A DNA stretch of 6,440 nt from Caldora sp. SIO3E6 (GTDB lineage: Bacteria; Cyanobacteriota; Cyanobacteriia; Cyanobacteriales; Coleofasciculaceae). Position numbers and translations under genes: made by a program. Positions within the stretch are counted from its first letter, which is position 1. Each line of letters starts with the position of its first letter. Of this stretch, positions 1 through 5,821 are shown in pieces. The stretch is taken from NCBI GenBank assembly GCA_010672185.1, contig JAAHHL010000418.1, positions 1 through 6,440 on the forward strand, written 5' to 3'. Below the pieces are notes generated by a model. It was not told the DNA's origin. It worked only from the letters and a program-made list of their open reading frames with translations, and ran no database searches.

Positions 1-1040
1 TGGGGAGTAACTAACTCTCCCGGTAAACTCCCTGCCACATACAGCCGCAACAAATGCCAATCCCGCGCTTTATCCTTAATTAATGCTTGATAGGTACAAG
101 CTACTGCCTCTGTTACCCCTTTCCCTGCCGCCAATCCCTGATATAAAGTTGCCGCTGCTGTCGTGGCATCAGTATCTAATACCGAATTTCCCCAACTCAA
201 AACTGCTTTGGCTCCAGCCTCCAGTAACTCTTGTGCCATAGAAGGCACTGCACCCGACTGTCCAGCTTGCCCTGTGCGGCAACCGGAGAGGAAAATTAAC
301 TTGGGTAGTTGAAACTGTAGCTCCCTAGCCAAATCTTCAGCGGTAGCCAAGTAAGCTTCCCCGGTTTCCGTCTCCGTCAAAAACCGAGGTTCTCCCTCCT
401 CAAACCCAGCATGTCCCGTCAGGTGCAATATATCAAAATATTCCTTGCCGTAATCTTCAACTAAATAGCCCAACTCCGTCAAACAACCACTTTCCTCCAC
501 CGTCAACGCCAAAGGTTGCCGCGCCGTCGCCTCCAGAATCCTTGCCTCTTCTTTCTCATAATCGAGCACTGATTTCAAACCCAAAGGAGAAGTTGCCATA
601 AACAACAAATTCAGCGCCCGATTTTCCGGTGTTGCCGCCACCGATAACTTGGATGTTGCACCTGCCACCCAGCGCACCGGCACTATCCCCGGCAACCTTC
701 CCACCAAAAAACCCTTACCATCGTGCAGTACTTCCCAAGGGAGATGAGCCAGTTTCTCTGTTGCGGCAATTGCCAACACTACCCCTGCTCGCTGATAAGG
801 CTGCAACAATCGCTCCAACCACCGTTCCTTACTATCCAACCAGCGATAGAGTTTTTGTCCAGTTACCGTATAATCCATCGCTAGCCTGACATAATAGTCT
901 TGTTCAGCCAGCTTAAGCAACTCAGCAATTTCCTCCAGAGGCAACCTCCGAGACTGATACTGATGAGGATTGTCAGAAAAATACCGTAGTTCGACGTAAT
1001 TATCCTGAACTAATTTCAGGTCAAGGTGGAGGATTTTCAC
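1..1040 (-). CDS. CHAT-domain caspase-like protease, N-terminal part (C-terminus beyond left edge)
   Basis: The 346 residues visible form one open frame from a GTG at 1040 to the window edge. The first residues (VKILHLDLKLV, then NYVELRYF) and the segment AHLPWEVLHDG (98-108) are hallmarks I know from cyanobacterial CHAT proteins. The catalytic dyad of the caspase-like fold is visible: His210 in HLTGH (206-210) and Cys254 in LSGCRTG (251-257). The GTG is chosen because an in-frame stop lies only 22 bp upstream (1062-1064), no ATG or TTG lies between, and the N-terminus matches the family. No clear Shine-Dalgarno sequence precedes it. CHAT enzymes are cysteine endopeptidases of clan CD, used in bacteria as regulated effectors, for example with gRAMP (Craspase) or gasdermins. 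The frame is still open at the edge, after the family segment RDWHLLRLYVAG (326-337). In relatives a STAND/AAA-type NTPase or TPR region often follows, but that part is not visible here. Probably co-transcribed with the small membrane-helix protein upstream. Confidence 0.93.
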   Translation of the reverse strand, partial: MKILHLDLKLVQDNYVELRYFSDNPHQYQSRRLPLEEIAELLKLAEQDYYVRLAMDYTVTGQKLYRWLDSKERWLERLLQPYQRAGVVLAIAATEKLAHLPWEVLHDGKGFLVGRLPGIVPVRWVAGATSKLSVAATPENRALNLLFMATSPLGLKSVLDYEKEEARILEATARQPLALTVEESGCLTELGYLVEDYGKEYFDILHLTGHAGFEEGEPRFLTETETGEAYLATAEDLARELQFQLPKLIFLSGCRTGQAGQSGAVPSMAQELLEAGAKAVLSWGNSVLDTDATTAAATLYQGLAAGKGVTEAVACTYQALIKDKARDWHLLRLYVAGSLPGELVTP

Positions 1041-1046
1041 GGTTTT

Positions 1047-1067
1047 TTTAGCTATCAGCTGTCAGCT
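1047..1067. repeat. Heptamer tandem repeat, three units (NNNAGCT)
   Basis: Three consecutive 7-mers, TTTAGCT, ATCAGCT and GTCAGCT, lie just upstream of the CHAT start codon. On the minus strand they read as the AGCTGAT/AGCTGAC type. A second set lies at 1123-1143, and the 16 bp TTAGCTATCAGCTGTC is identical in both (1048-1063 and 1131-1146). This matches the short tandemly repeated repetitive (STRR) class known from cyanobacterial intergenic DNA. Confidence 0.75.
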
Positions 1068-1122
1068 TTTTTTAATTCAATCGTAGCTAAAGTATCTCAT
1101 TGCTAACAACCTAAGACATATT

Positions 1123-1143
1123 TGTAGCTTTTAGCTATCAGCT
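1123..1143. repeat. Heptamer tandem repeat overlapping the 3' end of the small-protein gene
   Basis: The three 7-mers TGTAGCT, TTTAGCT and ATCAGCT run into the coding end of the 107-residue protein. The TGA stop (1138-1140, read on the minus strand) and the last serine codon lie inside the unit. The repeat therefore supplies the stop codon. It shares 16 identical bases with the copy at 1048-1063. Confidence 0.75.
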
Positions 1144-1461
1144 GTCCAAAATTTGCTTAATTTGTTCAACTGTGGCATCTTTCAACAACAATCGCTTACC
1201 ACTCCGAGACACTAGCAGCACCTTATCAATTTTTTTACCAGACTTACCCTTTTTGTATTCCTGATACCACTTACGAATTTGCTCAGCGATCGCGATCGTA
1301 CCACCAACAATCCCGACAATAGCACCAATTGTTGCTAAAGTGACCTCTTTATCATCTTCAGCAACAGCATCCCAATTTCCGGACAAGCCCTCAATCGAGA
1401 ATAACTCAGTTGTTGCTGCAACTGCATCCTCTCCTTGAACTTCAAATTGAATATCTGCCAT
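1138..1461 (-). CDS. Small single-membrane-helix protein, likely effector-associated component (EACC1-like) of the CHAT system
   Basis: 107 residues in three parts. An acidic N-terminal segment (1-40) begins MADIQFEVQGED. A glycine-rich hydrophobic helix follows (about 41-59, TLATIGAIVGIVGGTIAIA) with a basic stretch (63-80) after it. A C-terminal strand-turn-strand and helix (79-106) contains DKVLLVSRSGKRLLL then DATVEQIKQIL. Basic residues after the helix suggest a single membrane span or a membrane-inserting helix with the C-terminal domain in the cytoplasm. I know similar small proteins next to CHAT genes in cyanobacteria. The layout also resembles the effector-associated constant component EACC1 described with caspase-like and other conflict effectors. 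That family assignment is from memory of its pattern and is tentative. It lies 97 bp upstream of the CHAT gene in the same direction. The ATG at 1461 gives a sensible start, but the nearest AGGA (1477-1480) is 15 nt away, too far for a good ribosome binding site. TACAAT (1499-1504, minus strand) is a possible -10 box. The stop codon lies in a heptamer repeat. Confidence 0.85.
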   Translation of the reverse strand: MADIQFEVQGEDAVAATTELFSIEGLSGNWDAVAEDDKEVTLATIGAIVGIVGGTIAIAEQIRKWYQEYKKGKSGKKIDKVLLVSRSGKRLLLKDATVEQIKQILDS

Positions 1462-1520
1462 AGTTTGTATTTTTCATCCTTTGGTTATCGTTTAACCCAT
1501 TGTAAGGGGGTTTGTAGAGG

Positions 1521-1795
1521 AATTTGTAGGGGCGGGTTTAGGGCAAAACTAACCCATATTACCCGAATATTGCAATCAAAACCCGCCCAATACCGTCCCC
1601 GTTTAACGCAACCAATCCCTAAATCATCAATAAGCGATCGCCTGCACATGCGTAGCGCATCACATTCATTCTACCCATTCGCAGTTGCGGTTTGGGGATA
1701 ATTTTGTTGATCGTATAGTTATCAACAGGGCGGGTTTTGTGCCAAAATTATTCTCAAATGGGTTAATGGTGACCCTAAACCCGCCCCTACGAATA
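1521..1795. mobile_element. MITE-like compound palindromic element, non-coding
   Basis: The outer ends are an exact 18-bp inverted repeat: GTAGGGGCGGGTTTAGGG at 1526-1543 and its complement at 1773-1790. Weaker similarity continues inward for about 60 bp. It includes AACCCAT (1551-1557) against ATGGGTT (1758-1764), and AAACCCGCCC (1579-1588) against GGGCGGGTTT (1728-1737). The GGGCGGGTTT core thus occurs four times in alternating orientation (1530, 1579, 1728, 1777), so each half can fold as its own hairpin and the whole as a larger one. The centre holds a HIP1 site and the small hairpin ATGCG-TAG-CGCAT (1648-1660). There is no transposase and no credible gene. An 88-codon open frame on the plus strand (1435-1701) runs from the neighbouring gene into the repeat and is judged spurious. 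Similar G/C-rich palindromes are common in cyanobacterial intergenic DNA. The exact borders and any target-site duplication are not clear. Confidence 0.65.
1634..1641. other. HIP1 octamer (GCGATCGC)
   Basis: Highly iterated palindrome typical of many cyanobacterial genomes, here in the middle of the non-coding palindromic element. Further exact copies lie inside coding regions at 1286-1293 (where GCGATCGCGATCG adds a partial second copy), 2300-2307 and 3384-3391. They support a cyanobacterial origin. Confidence 0.9.
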
Positions 1796-1809
1796 TGCGA
1801 AATTTTATC

Positions 1810-1844
1810 CTAATCTCTAATTCCCAATCTGCAATTCCCAACCT
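1810..1844. repeat. Degenerate heptamer array, five units
   Basis: Read in steps of seven, the sequence gives CTAATCT, CTAATTC, CCAATCT, GCAATTC, CCAACCT. AATTCCCAA recurs exactly 14 bp apart (1819 and 1833). It appears to be a decayed member of the same short tandem repeat class as the other arrays. The rest of the gap 1796-1904 shows no gene, only this array and a possible stem-loop. Confidence 0.55.
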
Positions 1845-1858
1845 GACGAATCCTGTAG

Positions 1859-1896
1859 AAACAAGGTTGTTTATTGCCAGATGAGCTGCCTTGTTT
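1859..1896 (-). terminator. Possible stem-loop downstream of the oxidoreductase gene
   Basis: AAACAAGG (1859-1866) is exactly complementary to CCTTGTTT (1889-1896) across a 22-base loop. It sits 9 bp past the stop codon of the minus-strand oxidoreductase gene. The stem is AT-rich, the loop is long and there is no clean T-run, so a role as terminator is uncertain. Confidence 0.25.
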
Positions 1897-1904
1897 ATTA
1901 AAAT

Positions 1905-2876
1905 TCAAACACTAATGACGATTTTCCCTACCACCTGCCTCTGTTCAAGTTGGCGAATAGCGATGGGGACTTCACTTAGGTTGTAGCACTGTTGGATCAA
2001 GGGGGTGATCTTGCCTGCTACCATCAATTCCCTCAATGTGACGAGATCTTGTTGATTCGGTTTGGAAATTAAGCATTTCACCTTGCGGCGACTTGTTCTC
2101 GAAATCCAAGCTCCCAGCAGCATCGCTTGGAAAAATTGACTGTTCGCCCCGCCAACCATAACATAGGTTCCCTCAGTTGTCAATGCTGGTAGATAATCGA
2201 ATACTGAACGGTAGGCTGCTGCATCCAGAATCAGGTCGTAACACTGTCCATTTTTGGTAACATCTACTTGGGTATAATCAATAACGTGATCTGCACCAAG
2301 CGATCGCACCAGATCCATTTTTTTTGAGCTGCATACAGCGGTTACCTCAGTAGCAAAGGCTTTCGCAATCTGTACTGCAAACGACCCCACACCACCGGAT
2401 GCACCATTAATCAACACCTTCTGTCCCGACTGAATCTCACCAAAATCCCGCAAACCCTGCAACGCGGCAACCCCTGCGCCAGGAATAGCGGCAGCTTCTT
2501 CAAAGGTTGTGGCAGACGGTTTCAGCACCAATACATCTTCTGTAGCACAGACGTACTCGGCAAAGGCTCCGAAACCACACTCAGACAAGTCTCCAAAGAC
2601 CTCATCACCCGGCTTAAACTGCGTGACATCTTTGCCAATGGCTTCAATCTTGCCTGCGACATCAAAACCAAGGATCTTGATTTTTGGCTTGAGTAGACCC
2701 CCAAACATAAGACGGATCAGGAATGGAGTACCTCGCATCAGATGCCAGTCCCCAGCATTAACCGACGTAGCATAAACTCGTACTAGGACACCATTGTCTG
2801 GTACAACAGGCTTGTCAACTTCTTCCAGACTCAACACATCCGTTGAACCGTATTCTGTCTGGACAATTGCTTTCAT
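1905..2876 (-). CDS. Zinc-independent MDR-family NAD(P)-dependent oxidoreductase (quinone oxidoreductase-like)
   Basis: 323 residues, the normal length for the medium-chain dehydrogenase/reductase superfamily. The N-terminal GroES-like domain (1 to about 120) carries GFDVAGKIEAIG (70-81) and PGDEVFG (89-95). The Rossmann domain has the dinucleotide loop GASGGVG (158-164), followed by GADHVID (194-200), and VGKIVISV (316-323) closes the chain. The catalytic zinc ligands of alcohol dehydrogenases are absent: TSVNAGD (37-43) stands where the zinc-site cysteine would be. The structural cysteine cluster is also missing. This places it with the Qor/RTN4IP1-like NADPH:quinone or enone reductases of the cytoplasm. 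The substrate cannot be told from sequence. The ATG at 2876 follows AGGG (2885-2888 on the minus strand) at about 8 nt, a good ribosome binding site. It stands alone: the next gene upstream, in the same direction, is 116 bp away across a repeat array. Confidence 0.93.
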   Translation of the reverse strand: MKAIVQTEYGSTDVLSLEEVDKPVVPDNGVLVRVYATSVNAGDWHLMRGTPFLIRLMFGGLLKPKIKILGFDVAGKIEAIGKDVTQFKPGDEVFGDLSECGFGAFAEYVCATEDVLVLKPSATTFEEAAAIPGAGVAALQGLRDFGEIQSGQKVLINGASGGVGSFAVQIAKAFATEVTAVCSSKKMDLVRSLGADHVIDYTQVDVTKNGQCYDLILDAAAYRSVFDYLPALTTEGTYVMVGGANSQFFQAMLLGAWISRTSRRKVKCLISKPNQQDLVTLRELMVAGKITPLIQQCYNLSEVPIAIRQLEQRQVVGKIVISV

Positions 2877-2960
2877 TTTATCATCCCTGAAGTTTCACTT
2901 GTAAATTTGCAAAGTAGAAAGAAATGATATAGCAGTTATCGCATCCGTGAGATACATCTC

Positions 2961-2988
2961 CTATTCCCTATTCCCCATTCCCTATTCC
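2961..2988. repeat. Heptamer tandem repeat CTATTCC, four units
   Basis: Units CTATTCC, CTATTCC, CCATTCC, CTATTCC follow each other without gaps, with one substitution in the third. The array ends four bases before the stop codon of the HlyD-family gene. It belongs to the STRR class known from cyanobacterial intergenic DNA. Just before it, GAGATACATCTC (2949-2960) is a short palindrome of unknown meaning. Confidence 0.85.
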
Positions 2989-2992
2989 CAAA

Positions 2993-4093
2993 CTAGATAT
3001 CTGTCAGCAATCTTGCCTTTCTTAAAATAAAAGTAATCACTCGCTCCTTCCGGGAAATAATATCTGCTGTAATTTCCATGCCGGGTTCGATGGCATGCTG
3101 ATTTGAGGTAGAGTCATCGGTTGGGGAGCCACCTTTAACAAGATAAGACCTTTCCGGCATAATTACTACCTCATAGTAAGCAGTAGCTCCACCTACACAA
3201 TTTTGATTGCAGGGAAGAGTATCGGGAGTCATTTCAACCACTGTTCCTTGGAGAGTGCCATAGTCAGGATAGGGATAAGCCGATACCTGCATTTGTACTG
3301 TTTGCCCGGTTTTTACTTTGCTAATATCTTGTGGATATACCTGTGTTTTGACAACTAAAGGGGAATCACTCGGAACAATGTGAGCGATCGCATCTCCAGA
3401 ATTAACTCTTTGTCCAGAATTTCGTTCTAATTTCAGGATTGTACCAGTAGCAGGAGCACGTACTACGCTTTTGCTAATTTCTGCTTCAATGGTTTGTAAC
3501 TCGTTTTGCCAACGACGAAGACTGCCATTGGTTTCATTCAACCTTTTTCTGAGGTTCTGGCGCTGAGTAGACAACTGCTGAGCCTGTTTTGGCTGCTTTT
3601 TGGCTATTGTTACCAAAGCTCTTTCGATAATAAAGTCAAGTTTATCCCCCGGTTGCTCGGAGGATGTTGCTCCAGCCTGAGTTAATATCCTTTGATTGAG
3701 AACTTCGAGTTGAGCTTTAGTCTGAGCGAGTTTGATTTCATCTTCCTGAATGTTCGCCTCACGGGAATTCTTGGCAGCTTCTAAACGACTGAGATTGGGG
3801 TTGTTGATATAAGCAATTACCCCTCCTGCTTCCACAACCTGGTTTTCCTTAACTTCAATACTCTTGATGTCTCCTTGGGTTTCAGCTTGAGTGATTTGTA
3901 CCTCTCCAGCAGGACGAACATTTCCCATTGCCCTCACCTTGACGTTATACTCAATCGCCGAAGCAAGAACAACAGCTGCGCCAAAAGTACCTACCAAAAA
4001 CATGCCACCTAATGTCATCCAGCGACTAATCGGTGGCAGAAATTCGTCATCCTGGAGTGGTTGGAGTGAATCTAATTCAGGCTTGCTAAACAT
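2993..4093 (-). CDS. HlyD-family membrane fusion (periplasmic adaptor) protein
   Basis: 366 residues from the ATG at 4093. The N-terminal cytoplasmic segment (MFSKPELDSLQP..., ending DDEFLPPISRW) matches cyanobacterial adaptors of ABC-type protein/peptide exporters. One membrane helix follows (about 27-47). The first half of the biotinyl-lipoyl-like domain lies at about 65-98 (IKSIEVKENQVVEAGG). A coiled-coil hairpin covers about 100-208, and the second lipoyl half has VRAPATGTIL (211-220). The beta-barrel region and the conserved tail GMEITADIISRKE (338-350) plus RKARLLTD (358-365) complete it. Such proteins link an inner-membrane ABC exporter to an outer-membrane channel. Cys295 and Cys299 (CNQNC) lie in the periplasmic part. 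The frame stays open to a GTG at 4198, adding 35 residues, but much of that stretch is heptamer repeat and the family starts at M(F/S)KPE. Neither start has a clear ribosome binding site. No ABC transporter gene is adjacent in this window. Confidence 0.92.
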   Translation of the reverse strand: MFSKPELDSLQPLQDDEFLPPISRWMTLGGMFLVGTFGAAVVLASAIEYNVKVRAMGNVRPAGEVQITQAETQGDIKSIEVKENQVVEAGGVIAYINNPNLSRLEAAKNSREANIQEDEIKLAQTKAQLEVLNQRILTQAGATSSEQPGDKLDFIIERALVTIAKKQPKQAQQLSTQRQNLRKRLNETNGSLRRWQNELQTIEAEISKSVVRAPATGTILKLERNSGQRVNSGDAIAHIVPSDSPLVVKTQVYPQDISKVKTGQTVQMQVSAYPYPDYGTLQGTVVEMTPDTLPCNQNCVGGATAYYEVVIMPERSYLVKGGSPTDDSTSNQHAIEPGMEITADIISRKERVITFILRKARLLTDI

Positions 4094-4100
4094 AAGAAAA

Positions 4101-4121
4101 AAGGCAGAAGGCAGAAGGCAG
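4101..4121. repeat. Heptamer tandem repeat AAGGCAG, three units, with decayed copies to about 4157
   Basis: Three perfect AAGGCAG units lie directly upstream of the chosen HlyD start. Beyond them, GAAAGAAGGCA recurs at 4133-4143 and 4147-4157, exactly 14 bp apart, so a degenerate array probably continues. It occupies most of the divergent gap between the HlyD gene and the secreted-protein gene. It is also read through by the longer open frame of the HlyD gene. Confidence 0.85.
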
Positions 4122-4243
4122 AGGGCTCCAAGGAAAGAAGGCACAAGAAAGAAGGCAACTTTCCTTACTTTTTTCCAGCAACCTAAATTACACTTCACCA
4201 GCTGAAGGTAAAATCAGGATTTAACCGGTTCTACTTTCCTCCT

Positions 4244-4257
4244 GTTGCCCGTTGCCT
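4244..4257. repeat. Two heptamer units (GTTGCCC, GTTGCCT)
   Basis: A short two-unit 7-mer just upstream of the secreted-protein gene. It overlaps the alternative TTG start at 4245, which is one reason to prefer the ATG at 4275. Confidence 0.4.
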
Positions 4258-4274
4258 ACTTACAAAACATCCCA

Positions 4275-5147
4275 ATGAAAAGCCTATCCTTACTCAGTTG
4301 TCTCCTCAGCCTAAGCATCTTAGGCACAACTCCCCTCCTCGCTACCATAATTTATCCTGCTCCCGCCATTGCTGACGATTCTTCTGTTATTCGGAAAGTA
4401 GTGCTATTTGACTTGTTCCAAAGAGGGGAATTTTCTGGTATTACTCCTGAAGTGACCAAAATCACTTTTTTTGAATCCTATGCTCTGGCTCACTGGTTTT
4501 GGGGACAAGGTGGAGGAGAAACCTTGCTTATCAAAGAAAATAATAAGTGGCGAACCGTTGTTGCTGCTAGTGGAGCTTTACACCCTAGTACTCTTGTTCG
4601 CTATGGCATTCCCCGTGATACTGCTCGGACTATAATCAATCTGGATCGCGGCGCACCAGAGGAATCCCTAGCGGTAGCGGAACCTTTTATTCCGGTATTG
4701 CCTCAGCTTCAGCAACAAACCGATGTGCTTATTCTCTTACCCAGTGAAATACCCCTCAGAGGAGCACCTATATATGTAAGTTCCCAAATTGAGAATAATC
4801 AATACCAGCTAAATCTAGAACTCAATAGTAAATGTAGGGGAGTAATTTCTTGTACTATTGGTTCCTTCTCCGCTGAACCAGTGGGTCAGTTATATTATGT
4901 TGATGATCCCTTCACTAAAGAAGTAGATCTCGCCAAAGGTATTCAAGGTTACTTCATCCCCAGCAGATGCGATGGTATCTCCCGCCGCACTGAAAGTGGT
5001 TTTTCTTGTAGACCATCTACCATTGAATGGGTATGGGAAGGTTCTATTTACAGAATTTCCTTAAGAGGAGTTGGCAGGAATGTCAGCGAAGAGGAAGCAA
5101 TTATCAGTGCAATTGCGAATTCAGCGATAGAAGCAGGACCTCGTTAA
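4275..5147 (+). CDS. Secreted protein of unknown function, two-part, cysteine-containing C-terminal half
   Basis: 290 residues from the ATG at 4275. A classical signal peptide is visible: MKSL, a hydrophobic core, then a likely cut after AIA (31-33) before DD, so it should be exported to the periplasm or beyond. Residues about 40-130 contain WFWGQGGGETLL (74-85) and a KW pair (91-92), then GIPRDTA (111-117). I know this 'GGGETLL, then W' pattern from exported cyanobacterial proteins of unknown role. The second half (about 150-290) is beta-rich, with Cys187, Cys193, Cys232 and Cys245 likely in two disulfides. It has RPSTIEWVWEGSIYRI (246-261) and ends ANSAIEAGPR. I recognise no enzyme motif. 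An upstream TTG (4245) would add ten residues before the signal peptide and is unlikely. No good ribosome binding site precedes the ATG. It diverges from the HlyD-family gene (181 bp between starts), which could mean shared regulation, but a link in function is only a guess. Confidence 0.85.
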   Translation: MKSLSLLSCLLSLSILGTTPLLATIIYPAPAIADDSSVIRKVVLFDLFQRGEFSGITPEVTKITFFESYALAHWFWGQGGGETLLIKENNKWRTVVAASGALHPSTLVRYGIPRDTARTIINLDRGAPEESLAVAEPFIPVLPQLQQQTDVLILLPSEIPLRGAPIYVSSQIENNQYQLNLELNSKCRGVISCTIGSFSAEPVGQLYYVDDPFTKEVDLAKGIQGYFIPSRCDGISRRTESGFSCRPSTIEWVWEGSIYRISLRGVGRNVSEEEAIISAIANSAIEAGPR

Positions 5148-5149
5148 TG

Positions 5150-5177
5150 GATAATTGATAATTGATAATTGATAATT
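5150..5177. repeat. Heptamer tandem repeat GATAATT, four perfect units
   Basis: Four exact GATAATT units begin two bases after the stop codon of the secreted-protein gene and are followed at once by a second, unrelated heptamer array. Each junction spells TTGATAAT, which looks like promoter hexamers, but no properly spaced -35/-10 pair to the next gene was found. Confidence 0.9.
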
Positions 5178-5179
5178 AA

Positions 5180-5205
5180 CCTAACACCTAACACCTAACA
5201 CCTAA
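5180..5205. repeat. Heptamer tandem repeat CCTAACA, three units plus CCTAA
   Basis: Exact units at 5180, 5187 and 5194, then a partial unit CCTAA at 5201-5205. It sits two bases after the GATAATT array, so two different 7-mers lie side by side in the 99-bp gap before the Uma2 gene. Confidence 0.9.
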
Positions 5206-5233
5206 TAGAATTGAAATAATTAGATGTAGGCTT

Positions 5234-5240
5234 GAGGGGG
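5234..5240 (+). promoter_or_regulatory. Strong ribosome binding site fixing the Uma2 start
   Basis: GAGGGGG lies six bases before the ATG at 5247. It decides against the in-frame TTG at 5232, which would overlap this site. Confidence 0.75.
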
Positions 5241-5246
5241 AAATTA

Positions 5247-5798
5247 ATGGCAACTCTCACAACTCTGACACGCAAAGACCTGGAGAAACTCCAAGCAGAG
5301 CATCCTGAGTATCGCATGGAGTTAGTAGACGGGAATGTTACGATTATGAGTCCATCAGGGTATGAATCAGATGAAGTAGCTGCTGAAGTAGTTAGGGTAT
5401 TGGGTAATTGGACTAGACCCCGTAAGTTAGGAAGGATAACTGGTTCAAGTGCAGGTTTTGAGCTGCCTAATTCTGATGTGAGAGCGCCTGATGTTTCGTT
5501 CGTACTGGCAGAACGGATGCAGCGTACCTCCCGTTCTTTTGCAGAACTGGCTCCCGATTTGATGGTTGAGGTTAAGTCTCCCTCTGATTCTATGAAGGCT
5601 CTTAGGAAGAAGATTCAGGGTTTCTTATCTCAAGGGACAAAGGTTGGTATTCTGATTAACCCAGAGAAGCACAGGGTTGAGATTTATCGCCCTGGTGAAG
5701 AGGTGGTGGTTTTGGGTGATGGTGATGTTCTGAGTATTCCGGATTTGCTTCCGGGTTTTGAGGTGGCAGTTTCTGATTTGTGGTCACCTGAGTTTTAA
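5247..5798 (+). CDS. Uma2-family (DUF820) PD-(D/E)XK nuclease-like protein
   Basis: 183 residues, the usual length for this family, which is greatly expanded in cyanobacteria. The restriction-endonuclease-like core is complete: Glu25 in MELVDG (24-29), SPSG (35-38), Asp82 in RAPDVSFV (79-86), and Glu108 with Lys110 in LMVEVKSPSDS (105-115). Then come the helix LRKKIQGFLSQGTKVGILI (119-137) and VEIYRPGE (144-151). The metal-binding D/E-x-K set is intact, so a metal-dependent nuclease fold is likely. The real substrate and role of these proteins are not established. Many copies sit in repeat-rich or transposon-rich DNA. The start is set by GAGGGGG six bases upstream. It lies 99 bp after the secreted-protein gene across two heptamer arrays and ends 23 bp from the convergent membrane-protein gene. 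The second half is rich in GGT/GTT codons, not strongly enough to argue for recent transfer. Confidence 0.93.
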   Translation: MATLTTLTRKDLEKLQAEHPEYRMELVDGNVTIMSPSGYESDEVAAEVVRVLGNWTRPRKLGRITGSSAGFELPNSDVRAPDVSFVLAERMQRTSRSFAELAPDLMVEVKSPSDSMKALRKKIQGFLSQGTKVGILINPEKHRVEIYRPGEEVVVLGDGDVLSIPDLLPGFEVAVSDLWSPEF

Positions 5799-5821
5799 AG
5801 CTATTGGCGAATTGATATCAA

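Noticed and set aside
629..889. Plus-strand open frame of 86 codons inside the CHAT gene
   Set aside because: Proline-rich antisense shadow of a clearly conserved coding region.
1435..1701. Plus-strand open frame of 88 codons running through the palindromic element
   Set aside because: It starts inside the opposite-strand small-protein gene, its sequence is made of repeat DNA, and the product resembles no family.
2509..2775. Open frames on both strands within the oxidoreductase gene
   Set aside because: Out-of-frame shadows of a well-recognised MDR protein.
2949..2960. Palindrome GAGATACATCTC as terminator of the HlyD gene
   Set aside because: Five-base arms with a two-base loop and no T-run; too weak to call.
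3891..4205. Plus-strand open frame of 104 codons antisense to the HlyD gene start
   Set aside because: Overlaps the conserved HlyD N-terminus and ends in heptamer repeat; no family likeness.
5150..5205. CRISPR-like array
   Set aside because: Units are 7 bp, contiguous and without spacers; no cas genes are present.
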